Below, one piece after another: positions 46,168 to 50,598 of a stretch of 50,598 nucleotides of DNA. The translations under genes and the position numbers were made by a program. The stretch comes from Ophiothrix spiculata (Eukaryota; Echinodermata; Ophiuroidea; Amphilepidida; Ophiotrichidae), in the NCBI GenBank assembly GCA_000969725.1, contig JXSR01S074839.1, one strand, 5' to 3'. Below the pieces are notes generated by a model. The model did not search any database. It worked only from the letters and a program-made list of their open reading frames with translations, and had not been told where the DNA came from. How positions within the stretch are numbered: the first letter of the stretch is position 1; every line of letters starts with the position of its first letter.

Positions 46168-46572
46168 TTCAGCATAATTCTGAACACAAATGTGACAGTT
46201 GGTTATGACTGAAATATGTAATTTTGGCCAGCTAGGATCAAAAACGTTATCTCTTGGGGGGGGGGGGCCTAATGCTTTCCTGAAATTCATAACTTGCTTT
46301 AAATGGTCAAATTTTTATTCTTTTTCTTTTAATTTTTCTAGAGGTCAAAAACTGTTTGTTTGTTTGTTTTTGAAAAATGCTAACTAAAAATGGCTTTGGT
46401 AAAATGTTTATTCTTTCTTTATTTATTAGAATCAGAATAAAACAAATTCATGATTGTAGACCTACAATCGGTTTTTGAATTTTGTTTTATCTCTTACTTT
46501 TGATATAGGGAACTGCATGGATATTAAATCAATAGGTCAATTTGACTTCCAAAAGAACAGGACACATCATGT

Positions 46573-46824
46573 CATCATGTGAGTGCAAGAAAAGTCGTAT
46601 CTGCAATAGCTGCCTTACGTCATAAATTAGGATTGCACACTGTATGACCTCCAGTCTTGGGTCAGTGGTTCTTGAAATGGTTCATCAGGTGACACTGTCA
46701 CCTGCAGAACCATTTCAGGAACATATTGAGTTATTTTTCACATTCTTGTTACAGGGTGTAATATAAATATAACTTAGGGCAGCAATTGCAGATCTATACA
46801 ACTTTTTTGCACTCATATGACGAT
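46573..46824. mobile_element. MITE family E, copy 3
   Basis: Same outer ends and the GGTTCTTGAAATGGTTC hairpin as 45427-45690, but the segment between outer end and hairpin ('ttcacattcttgttac') is on the opposite side, so the interior is inverted relative to the outer ends. Confidence 0.85.
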
Positions 46825-47324
46825 GTATATGCAGCAAGAACAAAGTAAAAGTCAGTTCCATTTCTTTGCTTTCTCTGCACGCATGATGTCTGGAAAACAA
46901 TTTCACCTCATATTGTTAGGCTTTACTAAGCCTCTGTGACCCCATATTGGCCATTCTCACGAAATTGACTCCACTTGAGTTGGAAAAATAAAAAACTAGA
47001 ATACGCGGTTCTCGGGCCGCGCGGTTCTCGACACAGAGTGTCGATCACGATGCCTCCGCCTTCCACCTTTGTAATCGGACTAAGGAGAATTTGACCTTTC
47101 TTTTGACCTTTTGGCCAAAACTTTCAGCGCAAATTACTAGCCACCCTTAACACCACTCCACCGACTTGCATTGCTATATGCCTTACCAGTTCCGAGAAAC
47201 GAGCCCGGACGGACAACCAGAAAACATAATGCCTCTGGCGGAGGCATAAAAATGAAGTTTCATAAAAACGTCTTCAATTAACTTTTAGCTAGTATATCAA
47301 GTATCATGGAACCTAGTCCTGGTT

Positions 47325-47395
47325 ACCATGACTTAACAATTATTTTCTATTACGGTCTTTTCTGCAATTGTTAAGTCATGGAACAATATACGTAG
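47325..47395. repeat. Short inverted pair
   Basis: CCATGACTTAACAATT and its complement AATTGTTAAGTCATGG, separated by about 30 nt, just left of the proposed 5' exon. Confidence 0.8.
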
Positions 47396-47426
47396 CACTT
47401 TTGCCAAATAAGGAATTGACACTTAC

Positions 47427-47480
47427 CTTTCAGACACTTTGTAGCTGTTTACAATACCATTATCTGACCTATTTTGAACA
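47427..47480 (-). promoter_or_regulatory. Possible 5' untranslated exon of DMTF1
   Basis: Exon 1 has an acceptor four bases before its ATG, so a non-coding exon is required upstream. A strong minus-strand donor, CTGAAAG followed by GTAAGTG, ends a candidate exon at 47427. The 5' limit is not visible and the right edge given is arbitrary. No clear TATA box or CpG-rich promoter was seen. A plus-strand donor-like GGGAGCAG/GTGAGT at 48151-48152 could belong to a divergent transcript. Confidence 0.35.
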
Positions 47481-47579
47481 TTTTTGTTCTGCAAAATGTA
47501 TGTCACAGTGTTCTTGGTAAGGTGCGCCTGAATTAACTTTTGCCTGAATTGATCGGGTGGGATTTTGGCACACGCTTAA

Positions 47580-47866
47580 CCCTTTCCAGTCTGACCATTT
47601 TTTCTGCCCCAGGCTGATGCCATTTTACCTGTAATCTGACACCTAAAGTAAATTAAATTTATCTTTAGAAATATTCTACATAATTCAATGAAACATCAGC
47701 CTAATAGACCGTTATGAACTGTATACACTGCCTGTGATATCATAGTGTTTTGGGAGGTAGTGAAAATAGTTATACTTCAGTGTTAGTTAGGGCGTCGCTC
47801 AGACGCCCTACGCCCGAGCTGGCAGTAATTTATGGCGTCGCTCAGACGCCCTACGACAGGAAAAGG
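47580..47866. mobile_element. TTAA-flanked (piggyBac-type) MITE, 287 bp
   Basis: Ends CCCTTTCCAGTC and CCTTTTCCTGTC inverted, TTAA at 47576-47579 and 47867-47870. Contains two identical hairpins GGCGTC-GCTCA-GACGCC at 47791 and 47834. Confidence 0.82.
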
Positions 47867-48269
47867 TTAAGCGCCCAATTTATGACGTACGAAAGTGCTA
47901 CGCCAAAGAGTAAAATATGTGACTTGATGTGGTCGGTTTTAATTGAACACCCCTTTTTACCCCCAATCGAAACACTTCATGCGGATAATTAGTCTGATCG
48001 GTCTTTTATCAATCAAATGTAAATAAACAGCTACGAAAGGATCCACGAAGCAGGCGAAAATGTGAAGATATTTTCTCTTTTTTTTCCAAATCAAGGGAAC
48101 CGATTTCTAAAAATCTTATGTTTTTGGAATCCTGTGACTCTAGGGAGCAGGTGAGTAATTTGTTATAGGCAATGCAGAAGGACAAGTTATCATACAGAGC
48201 AAGTCTGGGAGGAGTTCAGAGATAAATGCCGACACGTCCACTAAATGGCTATATTTGTGCGCATAAGTT

Positions 48270-48338
48270 CTGTGACTTCGGACCTACGTAAATTACAATA
48301 CCCAATGATAAAAGTTAATGACGGTCCGCAAGTCACAG
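48270..48338. repeat. Hairpin CTGTGACTT(G)CGGACC
   Basis: 48270-48284 pairs with 48323-48338, one bulge. Likely the core of a small MITE; outer ends not defined. Confidence 0.65.
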
Positions 48339-48359
48339 CTCTGGGACTACATGGAACCA

Positions 48360-49837
48360 CAAAAGTTATGAACACCACTATTATAATATTTTTATATATG
48401 AACTTTTAAATTTATCATGCAAGAATAGCAAGAGCCGCTGTCAAACAAGTGCCTGCCCTGTCCTATTTGAGGCAACAATTAAAATAAAGTCGCTCAATTA
48501 CTTCGAGGGGCAACTCGAGAACCCTAAAATTGACATAAGAAATAAATTCAAGGATCTTCATAATTTTGGTTCTTGCATTGGATAACGTAATATACATAAC
48601 GTAATATACATTTTGATGTTTTTCTATCCCTCAAATTAAGATAGTCACATATAGTGCTGGTTATTTTGGCTAATCATGGTCAGGGGGTGAGGTGCTATGG
48701 CTTGATATGCATAAAAGTAGTCTAGACTCTTGCATAACTTAAATTTGGTGATAACGTAAATACATGCTTAAAACGGACACAATAAATTTGGAATATAATT
48801 GTTTTTTAAAGCCAAACTTATGACTATAGATTTTCAATGTTATGATTTACAAATGTACACATATGTTAGCCTTCAAGTTATGCAAAAAGTTTTATGAAAC
48901 ATTGCAGTTCACTGTGATATTTGGAATCGAGATAGTATATGGATAACGTAATATATACACTGATTTCGCGGATACCCTATATGTACTGGTTTCTTGTGGC
49001 TTACTGGGAAACTGGGAAATACAACTTTCAAAATGGATAGGCCTAATTATCTGATATTTATTGATGCAATTGGAGAAATAAACCACACAGGCATGAACAA
49101 GAAAATGTGTTTTTATGATGTATCATGTATCTATCACTATAAAATAGCCTCTTGCAAAGACGTGCTATTTTTGCCTAATTTGGTGTCTTTTGGAAGCAAA
49201 ATGACCAAGATAACGGTAAACAAAGTATAGAAAACTATATGTCCGCGTAGAGCTCACCAAGTAGGCCTACTACATGAATATGAGCATGTTCCCCTATTTT
49301 AAGCAAGACACAGAAATTTTCAGATCAAAGAACGAAATATCGCTACTGGCGCCATTTTCGTGAGAATGGCCGATATCCAGTTCACTCCAATACCTTTCAA
49401 GCTGCTTTGAATTGGCTTAGGGTTTGACATAATTTATGACTCATAACATTCCCAGCTTTTGCCACTGCTGCACTAGTCTACTGCAAACTCCTTTCAATCT
49501 CATTATTTAATATACATGTAGCCTTGTTTTGAATTGCAAGTTGTAAACTTTGTGTAACCATGGTGGCAAGGCTCACACTGGGCCTGGCTAGCGTATGGAA
49601 AATGTATTTGTTTACTAGATCCGACACGTATCCTTACTATGGTAAGGATACGCTCGACTCCATTGAACTTCTCTACAGACGAATTTCACAAGTCCACATC
49701 ATCTTTCAGAGAGGATATAAATTTACCAAAAGTATGCCAGTATATTCTCATTAGTATTTTACAACGTATAACAGGCTAATGTCAGCATCAGTTGAGTTTA
49801 AATGCATTTTTTTGATAAAAGTTGGTCAAAATCCAAG
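48360..49837. other. Upstream non-coding stretch
   Basis: AT-rich. 'ataacgtaatatac' occurs twice at about 48584-48612 and variants at 48751 and 48942. A 24-bp hairpin (CGTATCCTTAC-TATG-GTAAGGATACG) lies at about 49627. No gene recognised. Confidence 0.55.
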
Positions 49838-50098
49838 ATGGCGGCGACCATGTGCTCTGATAAAAAAGTTGCCAAAAGTTGGTTTAAAAATTACTCTGGC
49901 ATTTTAAAATACTCACAACAATATTCCAAAGTCATTCTGGATCATTTCAGTGAATGTTTGGGGCATGCATGTAAATTATATTTACTAAAAATTGATGAAA
50001 CAACTTTAACAATTCATGTGTGTACGAGTTCAATTGACTTTCATGTGACTCTATTGAGAGAGTCACAGGTTGGGACTATTTGTTTACCACGTTGTTGA
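49838..50098 (+). CDS. Unrecognised short ORF, possible first exon
   Basis: An ATG in the context CCAAGATGGCGGCGACC opens an 86-codon frame starting MAATMCSDKKVAKSWFKNYS and ending at a stop at 50098. An in-frame ATG lies upstream at 49802, but the GCGGC-rich context is the more typical gene start. I recognise no domain or family. A GT after CACAG near 50068 could be a splice donor. It lies upstream of, and divergent from, DMTF1. It may equally be chance open frame in AT-rich DNA. Confidence 0.22.
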   Translation: MAATMCSDKKVAKSWFKNYSGILKYSQQYSKVILDHFSECLGHACKLYLLKIDETTLTIHVCTSSIDFHVTLLRESQVGTICLPRC

Positions 50099-50598
50099 AT
50101 ACTGCATTTGCAGTAAATGATTTTTTCCCGTTTTTGGTTGATCTTTTTTAAAGTATGGATTATTTAGTGTACCTCATTCATGTCAATGAACGTTTTCTCC
50201 TCCCTATTGTGATGGTGAAATTGTTTTAATCTTTTTCCAATTTCTTGATTTGAAATCATGACTTTGAACCATCTTGCCAAATCATTCTCTCATGCCTATA
50301 TTAGATGTAGGCCTATGTACATTGGAAGGCCTGAGTTGAGGCTAGACCTGGCACTCTTCAGTGATTTTACTCCAACAAAGCGTCTGCTTGTCCTAGGCTA
50401 GGAGATCTTGCTTGCTTTTAATTAATAGAGTAGATCTTCTTGCCAAGAATCTTCAGTTGCTTTTATGGCCATGCGTCATGAACTCGTCGCCCAAAAAGGG
50501 TGGTTTTGTTACATTTTTCTATATCCAGTGCCGCATAATTTGACATAATTTCAAAACCCTACATGCTATAAGCTTAAATGAGGTGTCATTTTAAAGAT
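50099..50598. other. Non-coding stretch at the right edge
   Basis: No exon or element boundary recognised. Confidence 0.5.

Overview
The window is animal nuclear DNA, and it is almost certainly a marine invertebrate; a deuterostome such as an echinoderm, hemichordate or cephalochordate is my best guess, at low confidence. The evidence is one intron-rich minus-strand gene with GT-AG introns, AT-rich introns packed with many different miniature inverted-repeat elements (MITEs), tRNA-derived SINEs, and degraded CR1/L2- and jockey-like LINEs. Nothing looks bacterial or viral, and I see no CRISPR array, operon or prokaryotic signal.

The one gene I can support is an orthologue of DMTF1 (DMP1, cyclin-D-binding Myb-like transcription factor 1). 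It runs right to left from an ATG at 45901. I could place 14 coding exons down to 9777. Their reading phases all agree and together they give 706 codons, close to the roughly 760 residues of the vertebrate protein. Exons 4-10 (40529 to 30632) encode the Myb/SANT DNA-binding region and match vertebrate DMTF1 closely. Exons 11-14 encode a low-complexity, S/T/Q-rich C-terminal half. A possible 5' untranslated exon ends at 47427. The stop codon and last exon were not found and may lie left of the window.

Layout from left to right. 1-5135: array of six roughly 850-bp tandem monomers, three of which carry three different MITEs. 5136-9776: transposon-rich flank or last intron, with a hAT-like and a Tc1/mariner-like element. 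9777-9913: exon 14. 9914-25654: a 15.7-kb intron 13 filled with SINEs, MITEs, a jockey-like LINE fragment, partial duplicates of exon 13 and exon 14, and several long inverted repeats. 25655-45905: exons 13 to 1, with transposons in nearly every intron, including a CR1/L2-like LINE of about 2.1 kb in intron 8. 45906-50598: upstream region with MITEs, a possible non-coding exon, and a short plus-strand ORF at 49838 behind an AAGATGGCGGC start.

The most interesting patterns are these. Inverted-repeat elements sit within about 70 nt of a splice site in at least eight DMTF1 introns. Terminal exon fragments are duplicated, one with a decoy splice acceptor and one split by a hAT-like insertion with a clean target-site duplication. 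Two hairpins in a LINE 3' region show compensatory stem changes. The intron 8 LINE is truncated at the wrong end and finishes in a fold-back palindrome. I found no convincing new gene system.
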